This document shows, piece after piece, positions 1 to 12,349 of a stretch of 64,000 nucleotides of DNA. This DNA is from Alnus glutinosa (taxonomy: Eukaryota; Streptophyta; Magnoliopsida; Fagales; Betulaceae), in NCBI RefSeq assembly GCF_958979055.1, contig NC_084886.1, positions 14,728,154-14,792,153 of the forward strand, in the 5' to 3' direction. The notes beneath the pieces are model-generated. The model did not search any database and was not told the DNA's origin. It saw only the letters and a list, made by a program, of their open reading frames with translations. The position numbers and the translations under genes were made by a program. Numbering within the stretch: position 1 is the stretch's first letter; each line of letters opens with the position of its first letter.

Positions 1-231
1 CTCGATGCCTTGGAGATCTATGACAGGAATACTAAACTGGGTGTCACCAGAAGCAGAGACGTTGTCAAAGTCATCCGGTGTATTATAGAATATACGAGGG
101 ATCTCAGTAACCCCTGCATCCACTAGTCCTTTAACGCCGAGCTTTGTGTCATCAAAAGCCTTCAACTCACTTGCTCTATCATAGTCTGGCTTGAGCGTCG
201 CCGGAACATCATCTCTGCCGGTAACGACCAT
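1..231 (-). CDS. 2OG-Fe(II) dioxygenase (ACC-oxidase-homolog type), copy A, exon 1 5' part; partial at window edge
   Basis: This is the first 77 codons of a minus-strand gene whose remainder lies left of the window. The start is the ATG at 231, matching the start of copies B-D (MVVTGRDDVPATL in [14 protein letters not shown] in C). The frame stays open to the edge and includes the [10 protein letters not shown] motif that opens the DIOX_N domain. Proteins of this group are soluble non-haem iron enzymes that couple 2-oxoglutarate decarboxylation to oxidation of a small metabolite. Named relatives include tomato E8 and deacetoxyvindoline 4-hydroxylase. The catalytic exons are not visible here, so activity cannot be judged. 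The tandem array evidently continues to the left. Confidence 0.8.
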   Translation of the reverse strand, partial: MVVTGRDDVPATLKPDYDRASELKAFDDTKLGVKGLVDAGVTEIPRIFYNTPDDFDNVSASGDTQFSIPVIDLQGIE

Positions 232-2816
232 TTTGGTTCTTTTGTGAAGAAACCGTGGAAGTTCTGCTCAAATGGGCCTCATTATGTTATGCTAATTCAA
301 AAGAAGATATTTGACCAAAATTGTAAAGAAAGCAACTTGACAAGGATATGCACCCACTACCTAGAAGCCCTTCCGAACGCCCCATTAGATTTTATCAAAC
401 ACGAGGAAAAATTGTCGGCTCCCTATTGACTTTTAGTGCTTCACTATTGCAGAGTAAATTAAATCTGGACAAAATTCTTACGTCGTGTAGCAGAGAAAAA
501 TGCTATAGTTATCTCCCCGGCTGATGATCGAGTCAACTAATGAATAATGATAATATAAAATAAGAGGTGGGCATAGAAGAATGAATGTGTGCCACAGTTG
601 TGCCCCCCTAGCTTCTAGATGGAATGAAATGAGGGTATGCCGGGCTCAAATAGCTCAATCCAGCTAATCCAGCAGTATGTCGTAACTCTTCTGGTACAGT
701 AATCAAAGCTATTTCTGTCATCAACCCCTCTTGTGACCCTACTTATGGTGAGGCCTTAGCAGCTCCTCGTGCTTCCTCTTTGTCAGCATCTCTCAAGCTC
801 TCCTCTTTCACTTTAGAAGGAGATTCTCAAGTGGTGATTTCAGCTCTCCAGCAGCCTTCTTTTGTACAAGACTGAAAAAATGTGGATCTTATTACAGAAT
901 CAATTTCTTTACTTCCTCCTTCCTCCTCTTGGATGGCTAGAAAAGTTTACAGAAGTGCAAACTTCTGCACCCATCACGTGGCATATTAGGCCACAACTAG
1001 ATCTCACTCTAGCTGCATTCCCAAGTGGCATGACTTTTATATTCATTATTGAATTTGACATGAATTATTTTTGAATTTTGATTTAATTGTAATTTTAAAA
1101 TTCATGTTACATTTGAGAATAAATAAAGTATATGAGACTTACATTTAATATTATTCTAAAAAGAATTGGGTTTAGTCGTAAATGTCATTGTTACTGGCTT
1201 TTTTACAAATTGTCGCGATATTTTTTTTATCAAATAGCTGCAATTCACAAAGAACACCACGAAATTGACTCATTTATTTTGGCGTTTTCTTAAAAAGTCG
1301 CTAAATTGGTTAGTTTATAAGGGTGTTTTCTTTAAAACTCCGCAAAATATGCATATCTATTATTGCATTCTACGGGAAATGTCACTTAATTCAAAACATG
1401 TAACGGGCTACTTTATAGTGTGTGTGTGTATGTGTAATATTAAAATATGTATAAAATATATTTTGTGTGTGTGTAATGTCCAAAGCATTATTTGAGTGTT
1501 TAAAATATAAATTAAATTAAATAAATGATTAGAGTTAGTAAAATGGTAAGAAAATACTTTGAATGCTTAGAAAACGTGTAAAAACGAGTTTTGGGAAGTC
1601 GTGTTCGGACATGCATAGGACGGAGTCAGGACGCAAGTTCTAGAGAGTGAAAATCCACTCCCTGGAAGTCCTGTCCGGACAGGCATAGGACATAGACAGG
1701 ATAAGATTATCACCATCTGAACTCACACTCATTCTTGATCCCTTGAGGCACAAGATTATCATCAGCTTCATCAACGATTCTAAAGGCCAAGCTCACACTC
1801 AGATTTTAGTGTTGTCCCCGGTAGATATGGTTCAAGCCAAATAAAAAAAAAATAAAAAAAATAAAAAAATAAAAAAAAAAAATTCCTTTCTTCTCCAAAC
1901 GAAAAGCCCAAACCACTATTCCAATAATAGCCGAATATAGTACATTATCCTAGGAAAGCAGATGATTCAAAGGAGAAACCAAAAGATAGGCTTTGAAGTT
2001 AAAGAGTCAAGCTTTCACCTTGAGTTTGAGAGATGATGTTAGAATATTTTATATTAAGACTATTTTCTATTTCCTTGTAGGTTTATTATCTTCCTTATTT
2101 AGTCTAAGATTTCTTGTTCACTACTCCTAACCTCAATAAATAGAGATCATTGTACTATGGTTTATAATATACTTCAATATAGTCGAGATATAGCCCTAAT
2201 CTTTCATCACTTTTCTCTTTCTGCTTTTGCTCTTGCTCTTGCTCTTTGATATTATATATCTCTACATTTTAATATCTCCTTTTTGTCCATTCCTCAATAT
2301 GTTTCCAATAATCGAAAACTACACTGACCTTAGCTCAAAACTTTATGCTTACTTGGTCTAATATCAAAGTTATTTTTTTAAGCTCATTTGTTCTTTACTT
2401 TTATTTAGTAATTACTAACTGAAGTATCACAGGGGGAGTTTTGGGTTTCTAGGATAGAAGCGCCTGACAAAATGAGAACCCGAAAAGCTTGTTAATGGTG
2501 TTTAGCTTGGTTAAGCATAAGGGTTTTTTTTTTTTTTTTGGGTCAATTACAGAAATTACAATAGTATAGTAGATCAACTTCATTGAAAGTAAATTCTTTT
2601 GATAATATACCAATTAACCACAAGAAGATTGAGAAGTCATCGCTTCAAGACCCATTTATTTAAGGCTACATAATAGTAAAGATTTGATTTGGCCTTCAAA
2701 CAAGGCACATAAACATCACTACTCAAGCTTCATTAGCATATGGTAAATGCGTTATAGAAAGTGACACATTACGGCCACAAACCATCTATCCATCTCTAAT
2801 TCTATATTATCGGAGT
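232..2816. other. Spacer between array copies A and B
   Basis: No gene is seen. The spacer is homologous to 15,181-17,995 and 22,216-25,152, so it was duplicated with the genes. In order it holds the probable 5' leader and promoter of copy A, with an AT-rich ATAATATAAAATAAG stretch near 548; a LINE RNase H relic (about 640-990); a stretch with repeated GTCGCTAAA/AACGACGG-like words resembling subterminal repeats of CACTA elements (about 1,170-1,330; inference); a two-copy repeat around TGTCCGGACAGGCATAGGAC (about 1,590-1,700); an A-rich tract (1,840-1,880); and an LTR-like segment starting TGTTAGAATATTTTATATTA near 2,038 with a CAATAAATAGAGA TATA-like box. The 3' flank of copy B follows, with AATAAA on the minus strand near 2,652. 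Confidence 0.6.
640..990 (+). mobile_element. LINE-derived RNase H (RVT_3) relic upstream of copy A
   Basis: The plus strand still encodes pieces such as CDPTYGEALAAP and FTLEGD/SLEGD-like words, typical of the RNase H-like domain (RVT_3) at the 3' end of plant LINE polyproteins. The A version is the most decayed: its 3' part and poly(A) are deleted. The relic is shared by copies A, B and C, so the insertion predates the duplications. Confidence 0.6.
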
Positions 2817-3339
2817 TTAGAGCTTGAAATGCAGCAGCGCAGAAGTCCCATCAAGGCCTTTTCCTACGTAGTACGCAACATAGTCACTTATTGTGGTTTC
2901 TCTATACTTTGGAGGATCATCTGCCGATAACAACTCCTTAATGGGTCCGTAAAGTTTTGTAGTTGGCTGAAAACCTGTGGAAAAAAAGCTCGCCACAGAT
3001 ACTCTTGGCCCTACTCGGTTTGCCAATACTCTGTGTTCAACACTTTTAAACCTATTGTTTGTTATAAGCTGGAAAAACCAAAAGGAAAAACATGTAAATT
3101 ACTGCAGCAAAAAAGGATCATTCTTGATTTTAGAGCATCAAAATTGACAAATACAAAATAAATTAGTATCATGTATCATGTATTTCATTTGCAAGTGAGT
3201 CGACTTTTGATCTTAATCAATGTGGTGAGTTGAGCTAAACTATTGTCTATATCTGAATTACATTCAACAAATGCAACTAAAAGAAATAATATATACGTAG
3301 TGCAAAAAGACCACAATTATGATAAATAAGACAAAACAA

Positions 3340-3790
3340 TTTGTAAAAGTACCATTAATGAATAATGGGCTAGATTATAGTGGATTGGGCTTAGTTTAAT
3401 AAAGCCCATAACATGTAATAGTATCTTTAGTGATAATGGGCTTGGGCTATGTGTCTATAAAGGCTAATAGTCTAATTGTAGAAAGGATCGGATTAGTGAT
3501 TGGTGAATTGGACGCTGAGCATCTCGAATGCTCTAAGGAGACCGGACATCTCGAAGGGTCCAATTTCATTATTGATTTCAATATAGATTTCGTTTCATCA
3601 ATTCTGAAAATTTCTTCCATTATTACATCAATTCTCCAATTCACCAATCACTAATCCCATTTCTACAATTAGACTATCTGCCTTTATATACACATAGCCC
3701 AGACCCATTATCACGAAAGGTACTATTACATGATTTGGGCTTTACTAAACTAAGCCAAGCCCATTATTCATCAATGGTATTGTTACACAA
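3340..3790. repeat. Foldback element (long inverted repeat) in intron 2 of copy B
   Basis: Two arms of about 170-180 bp (from about 3,341 and ending about 3,789) are reverse complements, beginning GTACCATTAATGAATAATGG and ending in its complement. They flank a loop of about 100 bp near 3,520-3,620. The ends read TG...CA-like and ACAAT occurs on both sides. The element interrupts an LTR-like sequence (GTGCAAAAAGACC... / CACACACAATAAC) that recurs uninterrupted near 4,550. Copy D has the same structure at 25,682-26,132. Copy C has a rearranged form. Confidence 0.75.
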
Positions 3791-4737
3791 TCACACACAA
3801 TAACATCAAGATTTACATGGTTCTCTCAATATGAGGTATTTCTACGATCACGAAAAAAAAAATTTTAAAAAAAAACAAATAAAAAAAAAATCCCTATCAA
3901 AGATGGAATCAAAAATTGTGAAAAAAAAATTCACTCCAAACCCAAAAATTCAAATCACACTAGCACACAATAAAAATTATTTCCCAAATGAAAATATAAA
4001 AGAAAAGAATAAAAAATTTCTCTTTTATTGGAACAAACGGCGGATTTGTTTCTCTTTGTTCACTCTCACATTCCACTATTTTATTTTCTCTCTTCTATTG
4101 GCTCCTCCAAAACCAAGAAAAAACATATTGCAGCGCTCTCTGATTTCACGTTTTTGCATGGCTTCCAAGAAGAGAAGTAAACCTCTTTTTATTGCTCCTA
4201 ATTAAAGTCGATCAAACTAGCAATACGAAATCAATACTAATTTGGTTCAAAGTCGGTGAAATAAAGGAAGACCACTCCTTTTTAGGAGTTACGACTAACA
4301 TGGACACTACTATCTTGAATTCAAGTCACGTCCAACAAATCTATACTTTGATTTGAATTTCATCAAGTTTAACAATACAAATCTTTTTTAGATATATTCA
4401 CCAAAGCCCATAAGGGCAATCACAATCCACAAGTACACTCAAGTTCATGCATCTCTTGAACTTTAGCATGAGACCTGGTTTAGACAAAATACCACACTTC
4501 TCTACAATCTCGTTGGCCACAATGCTTTCTTGGCTCTCATACCACTTATTGTGCAAAAGACCAAAATTACGGTAAATAAGATAAGACAATCACACATAAT
4601 AACACCAAGATTTACGTGGTTTCCTCAATGTGAGGTCAGTATGTCCACAAACGAAGACGGTGAAATAAAGGAAAACCACTCTTTTTTGGAAGAGTTATGG
4701 AGTCTCCTCCGGCTGGGCCCCACCATCTTGAATTCAA

Positions 4738-5709
4738 GTCTCCTCCGAGTGGTGGTAACTCCTACCCCTCTTAGGGCTATGGAGTGTTTTTTTTGTCCCT
4801 CCATGGTGTGTACCAGTGGAGGTTAGGTTTTCTCCTAGCCTTTAGGGTTGTGGAGCATTTGTTCTTCCCAGTAGATTCGGTGGTGGCTACTATTCCCATA
4901 GTTCTCTTAGGGCTTTGGAGATTTGTGTTTTTGTTCTTTGGTTATTTTTCTTATTGTTCTGATAGGAAGGTTCTCTTCGAGACGTCTGGTGGGTGACGCT
5001 GCTTTGGTTCATGTCACCGACGAAAGGCTGGCCGAATTTTCATCTTCATCTCTTTTTTTTGAAGCCAGATCTACGCTCTTTCACCTACTTCTGTGAGACA
5101 CGCGCCCCTCAGTTGCGTTCATCATCATCTTCCGGTCTTATCGTCGTTTGAATCGGTTGTGCGGGTCATCAATGACCGAAGCGTGACCATCACGCGCCAG
5201 GGTTCCGTTTCTTCTTGGACCTCTCATGATGGCCACGCTCTACCTTTTCTAGTCGTGTAGGGGTGGCGCCAGGGGCTGTTGTGACCGATCTGCTGCGGGT
5301 GAATCCGGGGACTGCGCGTGTCCTACACGCACCGTTTTTCCGGCGAAGACAGTATCATTTGCCTCCGGCTTTGGTTGAATTTTTCTGTCTATTGTGTTAT
5401 GTATTTCCTTTGTTTCTCCATTCACTGTCTGCCTTTGTACTGCTCAATTTTTACTATAATATCTATTGGCTTGTAGCTAGATCGGCCCTCTTTTATTTTT
5501 AGAGTGTGCGTTATTGTATAGATAGGCTCAAATGCTATTCTTGTAAGGTTTGCATGTGTTCTGCCTAGGCAACTATGTTTTTAAGTCAGATCCTTCTGGC
5601 TTAAAGTGTAGGAGTGTCTTATCCCTCTAATCTCAAGTTGTAAGCCTTCGGGCCCTTTGGGCTTTGTCAGTAATATATGATAGGACATGCTACATGTTTG
5701 AAAAAAAAA
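4738..5709 (+). mobile_element. Poly(A)-tailed GC-rich retroposon, family copy 1
   Basis: The sequence starts near CTCCGAGTGGTGGTAACTCC and ends AGTAATATATGATAGGACAT followed by A9 at 5,701-5,709. It is homologous to 47,795-48,748 (same 3' end) and, in its body, to 9,646-10,432 and 58,183-59,247: shared phrases are 'GGAGGTTAGGT', 'GGTTGTGGAG' and 'GGTGGTGG'. It carries the GC hairpin GCGCGTGTCCTACACGCAC at about 5,314-5,332. It sits in intron 2 of copy B and is absent from C and D. A target-site duplication is not clear here, because the left site appears to have lost bases compared with C. No coding function is evident. Confidence 0.7.
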
Positions 5710-5914
5710 GTACACATTCCCTAACGTGTCATTAAAAACCACCATTAGATTTTGAATAGATCAGTATTAAATTTTTTTATTCAATAGTAATTTTAACTGT
5801 CATGTAATGAGTATGAACTTAAAAAGTGTGAAAATTAAAATAAGAATGTGTAGCATTTCTGTTTTCCTATATTTTTCACCACGACTAATGTAGCCACATA
5901 AGTTCGCCTAAACT

Positions 5915-8290
5915 AGATCGACAATGGTTATGATTCCATCAAAAATTAATTGTCTAACATACTCATGTCTTAGTTAGGCTTATGTGTCTAGACTTTCCAT
6001 TGTATACTTTACTATAAGCTCTAGACATTGTAGCTTCACTATCGCAATGCAAGGAAATGGCTGACATAGGTTGTGGCCACAAATTTATGTCTAATAACAT
6101 ATTCCTAAGCCATTCTGCCTCTTTTCTTGCCACTGTCAATGCTATAAATTCTGATTTCATTGTAGAATACGAAATACACGTCTGCTTCTTTGATGCCCAA
6201 GAAATGGCACCTCCACCAAGGGTAAATACCCAACCAGACGTAGACTTATTGTCACTTATGCTAGTAATTCAACTAGCATCTAAATACCATTTTAGTATAG
6301 CTGGAAACTTTGAATAAAACAATCATAAATTGATGGGTTTTTTCAAATACCCAAAGACTCTGCCGATTGCTTTCCAATGATTTATACTAGGATAACTAGT
6401 ATATCTAGAAAGTCTGCACACTGCAAAAGCAATATCTGGTCTGGTACAATGCATGTCATACATCATGCTACTAATTGCACTAGCATACTCAAGCTGTGCT
6501 ATTGCCCTTCCAGAATTATCATTTAATTTTATACTAGAATCAAAGGGTATATTTGCTTATTTTATTTGAAGATGTTTGAATTTAAGAAGCAATTTCTCAA
6601 TATAATGAGATTGAAATAGTGCATAACCCCCACTATGTTTCTTTACTTTAATTCCTAAAACAATATCTACTTTATTTAGATCTTTCATCTTAAACATTGA
6701 AGTAAGATACTTTTTAGTTTCACATACACCTTTCATATTAGTTCCAAAAATTAGCATGTCATCAACATAAAGGCAAACAATGACACCATAATCTTTTGCG
6801 AATTTTGAATAAATACACTTGTCAGCTCCATTATGTTTGAAACCATTAGATAAAATAACAGTATCAAACTTTTCGTGTCATTGTTTGGGTGCTTGTTTCA
6901 ACCCATATAATGACTTAATTAATTTACAGACTTTTTTTTTTTTTCATTTTTAGGCAGAAAAACCCTTCTGGTTATTCCATGTATACTTCCTCATCGAGAT
7001 CACCATTTAAGAAAGCAGTTTTTACATCCATTTGATGCACATACAAATCATATATAGATTCAAGAGCCATAAAGCCATAAGAACACAAATAGATGTGATC
7101 TTTGCTACAGGTGCATTGGTATCAAAATAATCTATACCCTCATTTTGTCTAAAGCCTTTTGCAGCTAACCTTACCTTAAAGGTTTGAATTGATCTATCAG
7201 AATTATATTTCCTTCTAAATACCCATTTACAACCAATAGGTTTTGAACCTAGAGGTAGATCCACTAGTATCCAAGTATTATTTGATAATATTGAATCCAT
7301 TTCATCATTTACAACTTTTCAGAAGGCTGCATCTCTAGAAGTCATAGCTTCAATAAAACTTTTTGGATCATCCTCTGTGTTAAGTGCAATAGGTATTTTA
7401 TTAAGGATTATATCCATATTTCCTTTTACAAGGAAAACTATAGCTTGGAATGAAATAAAATCAAGACCAAAATTCTTTTCTTTTTTAACTCTCTGACTCT
7501 TCCTTTGTTCTATTGGCAAATCTGTAACTAATCTCTTATCATTGTTAAGAGAAGTACTAGGATAAGAGTCAGATACTTGTGTTTGATTAGGTTCTGAAAT
7601 ATATTTAGAATCATAGTTGAACTTATTTTCAATAAATTCAACATCCATTGATTTCACTATGACATTAGAGCTTAAGTCTAATAAGTCTATATGCCTTGGA
7701 ATTTTCAGCATAACCTACAAACACACTTTTGATTGCTCTTGATCCTAATTTAGTTCTTTATGGATCAGGAACTCTGTGAAAGGCCAAACACCGCCACACT
7801 CTAAGATAATCCAGGTTTGGTTTTCTGTCGTTCCATAACTCATACGATGACACTTACATTTTAATAGAAGACACTCTATTATGCATATGGCATGCTGTAA
7901 GTAGTGTCTCTCCCCATAAATTAAAATGTAACTTTGCACTTAAGATCATGGAATTAACCATGTCTACAAGTGTCCTATTTTTTCTTTCAACCAAACCATT
8001 CCGTTGTGGTGTGTAAGGTGCAAACTTTTGGTGCACAATTTCATGTTCTTCACAAAAAGCAGAAAATTCATGTGGAAAGTATTCTCCACCTCTATCAGTT
8101 CTAAGAAATTTTATTTTCTTCTCCTTTTTATTTTCTACTTCATATTTGTAATGTTTGAACATGCCAAAGGCCTCATCTTTAATATTTATATTGTAACTGC
8201 TGTCAGTTACATGAAATGAAATGTTATGACTTTTCATATGTGCCCCTTCAACATTTATAAATATAATCTTTCTCCTCCGATTTTATCATC
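5915..8290 (-). mobile_element. Ty1-copia retrotransposon fragment (integrase to RNase H), decayed
   Basis: On the minus strand the order is: integrase catalytic core C-terminal part with FLRTDRGGEYF and APYTPQRNGLVERKNRTL (8,237-7,854); reverse transcriptase start with GCKWVFRRKYNSD and KGFRQNEGIDYF (7,300-7,022); reverse transcriptase C-terminal part with NKVDIVLGIKVKK (6,757-6,557); and RNase H with [16 protein letters not shown] and NGKSRHISL (6,160-5,963), continuing in another frame as YVRQLIFDG to 5,915. Stops and frameshifts separate the parts, so it is dead. Comparison with copies C and D shows that about 5,915-9,495 is extra in copy B: the flanks TTCGCCTAAAC and AAAAGGAAGTACTCC are adjacent in the other copies. 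No LTRs are recognised. Confidence 0.85.
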
Positions 8291-9231
8291 CAGTTTTTCA
8301 TTCTCAATTTTAGAAATTCACAACTGAAATTGTAGGAATTCTACAGAATTGCTATCTATAGAATTTATAGCTTTGTTGTATCCTGAAGGCGATTTGCTAG
8401 CAACTTATTAGCAAACTCATTCAGAGTGGGGGCAAATATCGTCTTAAAGATAGCAATTCATCGTGCCTCAAAGCTATCTTTTTGTTTCAGATTTTTGTTC
8501 TTTCTCACATAATATTTTGGTAACAATTTCAGTGTTTTTGTTTTTATTCTTCTTCTTATAACCTTATATTTCTAACTTAAGTAGTAACTTGACAAACCTT
8601 TTTACCAAAGGTTTATCTCCAAAATTGGTAAGGGTAACATCTATTGGAATGTGACTAAAACTCTTTCAAAAGAATCACCAATAATGGTAACCCAACTTTT
8701 TTTTTTAAGATCTATTCTTATAAAAGGTTTAATAGGTAATAACAAGTTATTAATAAGTGATTAGTTTAGCACTGGAATAATTAAGTCTCATTCAGGATGG
8801 ATCAGTGCTGATTGTTATGATTTCGAAGGATGAGTTGCACTCCTAATGAAGTTCAAATCTAGAAACAAATGTCTTAGTAACAGGGACATAAAAGGAACTT
8901 CACATAGGAACATAGAAGTGGTGCCGCTTCAAACAAGAGTTGAAGTTTACTCTTGTAAATGCTCATTAAATTGAGATGTAGCACAAGGCCATAATAGTGT
9001 TAACAATTATGAATTTCTTACGTGAATTAGATAGTTTCATGTGTATGTTATTTCCGGTTATGAATTATAAAAGTTTTGGTTTAAGCTTAGGCCACCACTA
9101 ACTTTCTCATAACTTTGAAATGACTATACTAAGAGAAGATTTAAGTCGAAAGATACCATCTTGTATGCATGATAATATCAATACTAAAGTTGAGAATTAA
9201 ATATCACAATCTAAGTGGGAGATTTTTATAT
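8291..9231. other. Unassigned AT-rich part of the copy B intron 2 insertion
   Basis: No ORF of note and no recognisable domain. By comparison with copies C and D it belongs to the same inserted block as the copia fragment, so it may be the decayed gag/leader or LTR side of that element. This is inference only. Confidence 0.4.
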
Positions 9232-9492
9232 ATTATTATCAGATTGTAATATTATAAGTGTGATTTGGTGGCTAAGTGGTTTAACAATTTTTTATTATCT
9301 TGAAGAGCTGGCATTTAATTTGAATCTTATGATCAGCAAAATGTTGGTTTTGATGTATTTATTGACTAAAATGTTTCAACAGCAATTATGCGGTTGTGAG
9401 GATTCGAACTCCAGCTTTTCAAGATAATAAAAAACTGTTAAACCACTTAGCCACCAAATCACACTTATAATATTACAATCTAACAATAATAT
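9232..9492. repeat. Inverted pair of tRNA-like (SINE-head-like) sequences
   Basis: The arms 9,232-9,311 and 9,411-9,492 are about 80 bp each and near-perfect reverse complements. Read on the minus strand, the right arm has a box A-like TGGCTAAGTGG (9,443-9,453) and a box B-like GGAGTTCGAATCCTC (9,398-9,412) at the spacing of an RNA polymerase III internal promoter. The left arm (plus strand) keeps box A (about 9,268) but has a decayed box B. It resembles two tRNA-derived SINE heads in inverted orientation rather than a functional tRNA gene, since no normal anticodon arm can be drawn. Confidence 0.5.
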
Positions 9493-9645
9493 ATAACAAA
9501 AGGAAGTACTCCTAAAACAAAAAGAATAAATATTTCTTTTGAGAGTGTCATAACTTAATAGCCACCAAAAAAATTTACCCATTATTAGTGGGTTTTGATA
9601 GGTTCTAATCAGGTATGGGTTGCACCATCAACATGTAATGTGTGA

Positions 9646-10432
9646 GTTTTCTCTCAAACCACCAAGTTGGCTATGCACCGGTTCCACCCCCACTGAGCCG
9701 GCTTTGCACCGGATTTATCTCTCCCTTTTCCTGCTTTCTTCTTGCTTTCCTCCAACCAACAGGGTTGTTTTGGCCTATCCCCCTTCATCCACCATGTCTT
9801 TGGAGTTTGGATTTGGTTCTTTGGATTTAAATCTGCTCACTGTCATCCTCTCTCTCAAGACATGCTCCTCAGCAATGGGTACGCCAGAGTCTCTGGAGTC
9901 CATCGGTGGTCTTCCCCATCTCCTCCGTCGCCTGGAAGATGGTACGTGCTTCTCACGCACCAGCAAGCTCATGGACTCAACCGGCCCGTGGAGCCTCCGA
10001 CAGCACCCTCCTCCACTTTCTGCAACAACCCCCGGTGGTTCAGGACGATTCCGCCATTTCCTACAGCTGGGAGGCTGTCCCTGGGCGGCGCGTGGTTCTC
10101 ACGCACCAACCAGGAAGGCTCCCACCCTGCCAGACTTACTGCTGCTGTTTTTGTATTTGTTTATTTGTATTACTGGGCGTATTTGTTGTATCTCTCTCCC
10201 CTTGTTTACTCTTATTTTGGTGTTTTGGTCCATGTGACTAAATACACATGTCAAATCACCTTCAATGGTGACCCCGACTTTGTGGCATCCGTGCCTCGAG
10301 CCAAAGGACCCGCATCTTTGGAAGCATTGCTTCTATATACTTTCGTTCTTAGATTTCTTTTTGGGTTGCCCAGGCCCTATTATCTTTTCTCTTTCTTCTT
10401 GTAATTTGTTTCTTATGTATCTAACAAAAAAA
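9646..10432 (+). mobile_element. Poly(A)-tailed GC-rich retroposon, family copy 2, with target-site duplication
   Basis: The insertion is defined by a 15-bp duplication: ACATGTAATGTGTGA at 9,631-9,645 and ACATGTAGTGTGTGA at 10,433-10,447. A short A8 tail abuts the second copy. Copy D retains the empty site (CACCATCAACATGTAGTGTG near 28,206), so the boundaries are firm. The body contains two CGCGTG/CACGCA hairpins (9,941-9,961 and 10,087-10,107). Several overlapping plus-strand ORFs up to 220 codons cross it, but they match no family and their frames are not shared between family members. Poly(A) and a variable-length duplication indicate LINE-type mobilisation. Confidence 0.85.
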
Positions 10433-12159
10433 ACATGTAGTGTGTGACAGGAAATAGAAGCTATTTACATGTTCGAAGTCTTTTACTTGGGTGAGCTATA
10501 GCCTGAGATCATGATTATACTGCACCAGAACAACCTCTGGCCCATGGCTTCAAATCCCGAGTCCTAATCTCTCAAAATAAGCTCATGTGGAAGCGCCCAG
10601 CCGTCTATGCCATTTATAGGACCGCATGGTGTCACAAGTACGAAATTAAATTTAAAGTTATTTTATGAATATGAAGTATCATGACTAAAATTAAATAAAA
10701 TAAGGTGTCACAAGAGAAGACTTGCCTGTAGAAGATCTCCAATGTTAACCACTAGAGACCCTGGCACCGGAGGGATGTCGACCCACTTGTCATGGTAAAA
10801 AACTTGGAGGCCACCAATATGGTCTTGTAGAAGAATAGTGAGGAAGTCATTGTCCGCATGCTTGCTTGTGCCCAATGTTAACTCTGGCTGTGGGCAAGCG
10901 GGATAGTAATGGCACTGAACTGCAAGCCCCTCAGTGCAATCAATCTCATTTAGGTGGTTTAGGTTCAGCCCAAGCGCCTCTGATAATAACTCGAACAATA
11001 AAATCCCCAACTTCATCACTAGCTTCGAGAACTGCTCCAGTATATCTCTACAGGCATATATATATATAATATTAATAAGCGCATTAGGTGGTCATTAAGT
11101 TTGAATCAAGGATCAGTTGATCCTTCAATAAAATGAGATGAGCTAGGTCCATCAGGTGTCATTGAGGAATTTCTACAAACAGATTGTATGCGGTGACTCA
11201 TGCCCTGAGTTTAGAGTGAATTTTAAATTCAATCCATTTCCTTTATATAACCACAGCCAATCACAATCGTATTTTGACAGCAAGAACCCATCACCATCTC
11301 ATTCAAAAATGATGGGTGAATTATTTCAATATTTCCCAACTCAATCTAGTCTAGATGTGTAGAAATATTTGATGGATAAATAATATGAGTGAGAAAGAGA
11401 ACCGACGCGGAAAGAGAAAGAGACTGATGATAGATTAGGAGTAATTTTAGACATCATATTCTTGTTCCTCTTGTATCCCTCTAATAATGATGTGCATTTT
11501 AAAATTATCATTGGACTTGTACTTAATCATTATTGATCAAATAATGATTTTAAAAGCCACATCATTATTAGAGGAATACAAGAGGAACATGGATATGATG
11601 TCTAGAATTACTCGAAGAACTAGAGTCTATAAAACAAAGTAATGCTACAAGGAGGTCCTCCTTTGTCTTTGTAACGCCCCGCTTTTACAAAAAGCGTAAG
11701 TGAAAATTTTTCGATTTTCACGTGACATTACTAACTCATCAGAGTTATAAATTAGCAGCGGAATATAATTTTTCTTTAACAATGACACATCAGAGCTGAC
11801 TAGATAATCTCAATATATAAAAATAATAACCTTTTGTTCTTATATAATAATTACATCCAAAATAATAACATATGTGCCAAATGCGGCACTTAATAAATAC
11901 ATAATTATTGTCTTCTCCAACATAACAAATATTTCATATAAAAATAATTATTCCAATAGTCTTGACCTTTGATCCACCCTGCAAAAACTCGCATGAGATT
12001 GCAGTTATCACCACAATCTCATGCTGTGGTCAAGTGAGTCAACAGTCCTTGACCACAGTGAAATACTGCATTATTTAAAAGTATACTAAGCAATCAAATG
12101 ATGACAGTTTATATAAATACATGCACAACCTTGTATACTTCTTACTTTAACCTTAATTG

Positions 12160-12335
12160 AACCTATGTTCCATCAATTTGAAGCCTATGCTTTGCTTATT
12201 ATGAGCCTATGCTCCGTTAGATTGAAGCCTATGCTTCTTTCATTATGAGCCTATGCTCAATGCTTACTAATAGAAGCCTATGCTTCATTAAATCTCTCAG
12301 GGGCCTATGCTCCTTCTGGTGGCCTATGCTCACCC
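12160..12335. repeat. Minisatellite of short palindromes, GAAGCCTATGCTTC type
   Basis: The unit (GA)AGCCTATGCT(TC) or GAGCCTATGCTC recurs about eight times at roughly 20-30-bp spacing, alternating between 'AAGCCTATGCTT' and 'GAGCCTATGCTC'. Each unit is a near-palindrome. Confidence 0.8.
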
Positions 12336-12349
12336 GATTTGTTATTAAT

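Noticed and set aside
9398..9466. Functional tRNA gene
   Set aside because: Boxes A and B are present, but no anticodon stem or acceptor pairing fits a real tRNA, and the sequence is part of an inverted repeat.
9620..10404. Overlapping ORFs of 111-220 codons
   Set aside because: They lie within a retroposon, in three different frames, match no family and are not conserved in frame in the other retroposon copies.
12160..12335. CRISPR-like array
   Set aside because: Units are 12-14 bp with short irregular spacers in plant nuclear DNA; it is an ordinary minisatellite.
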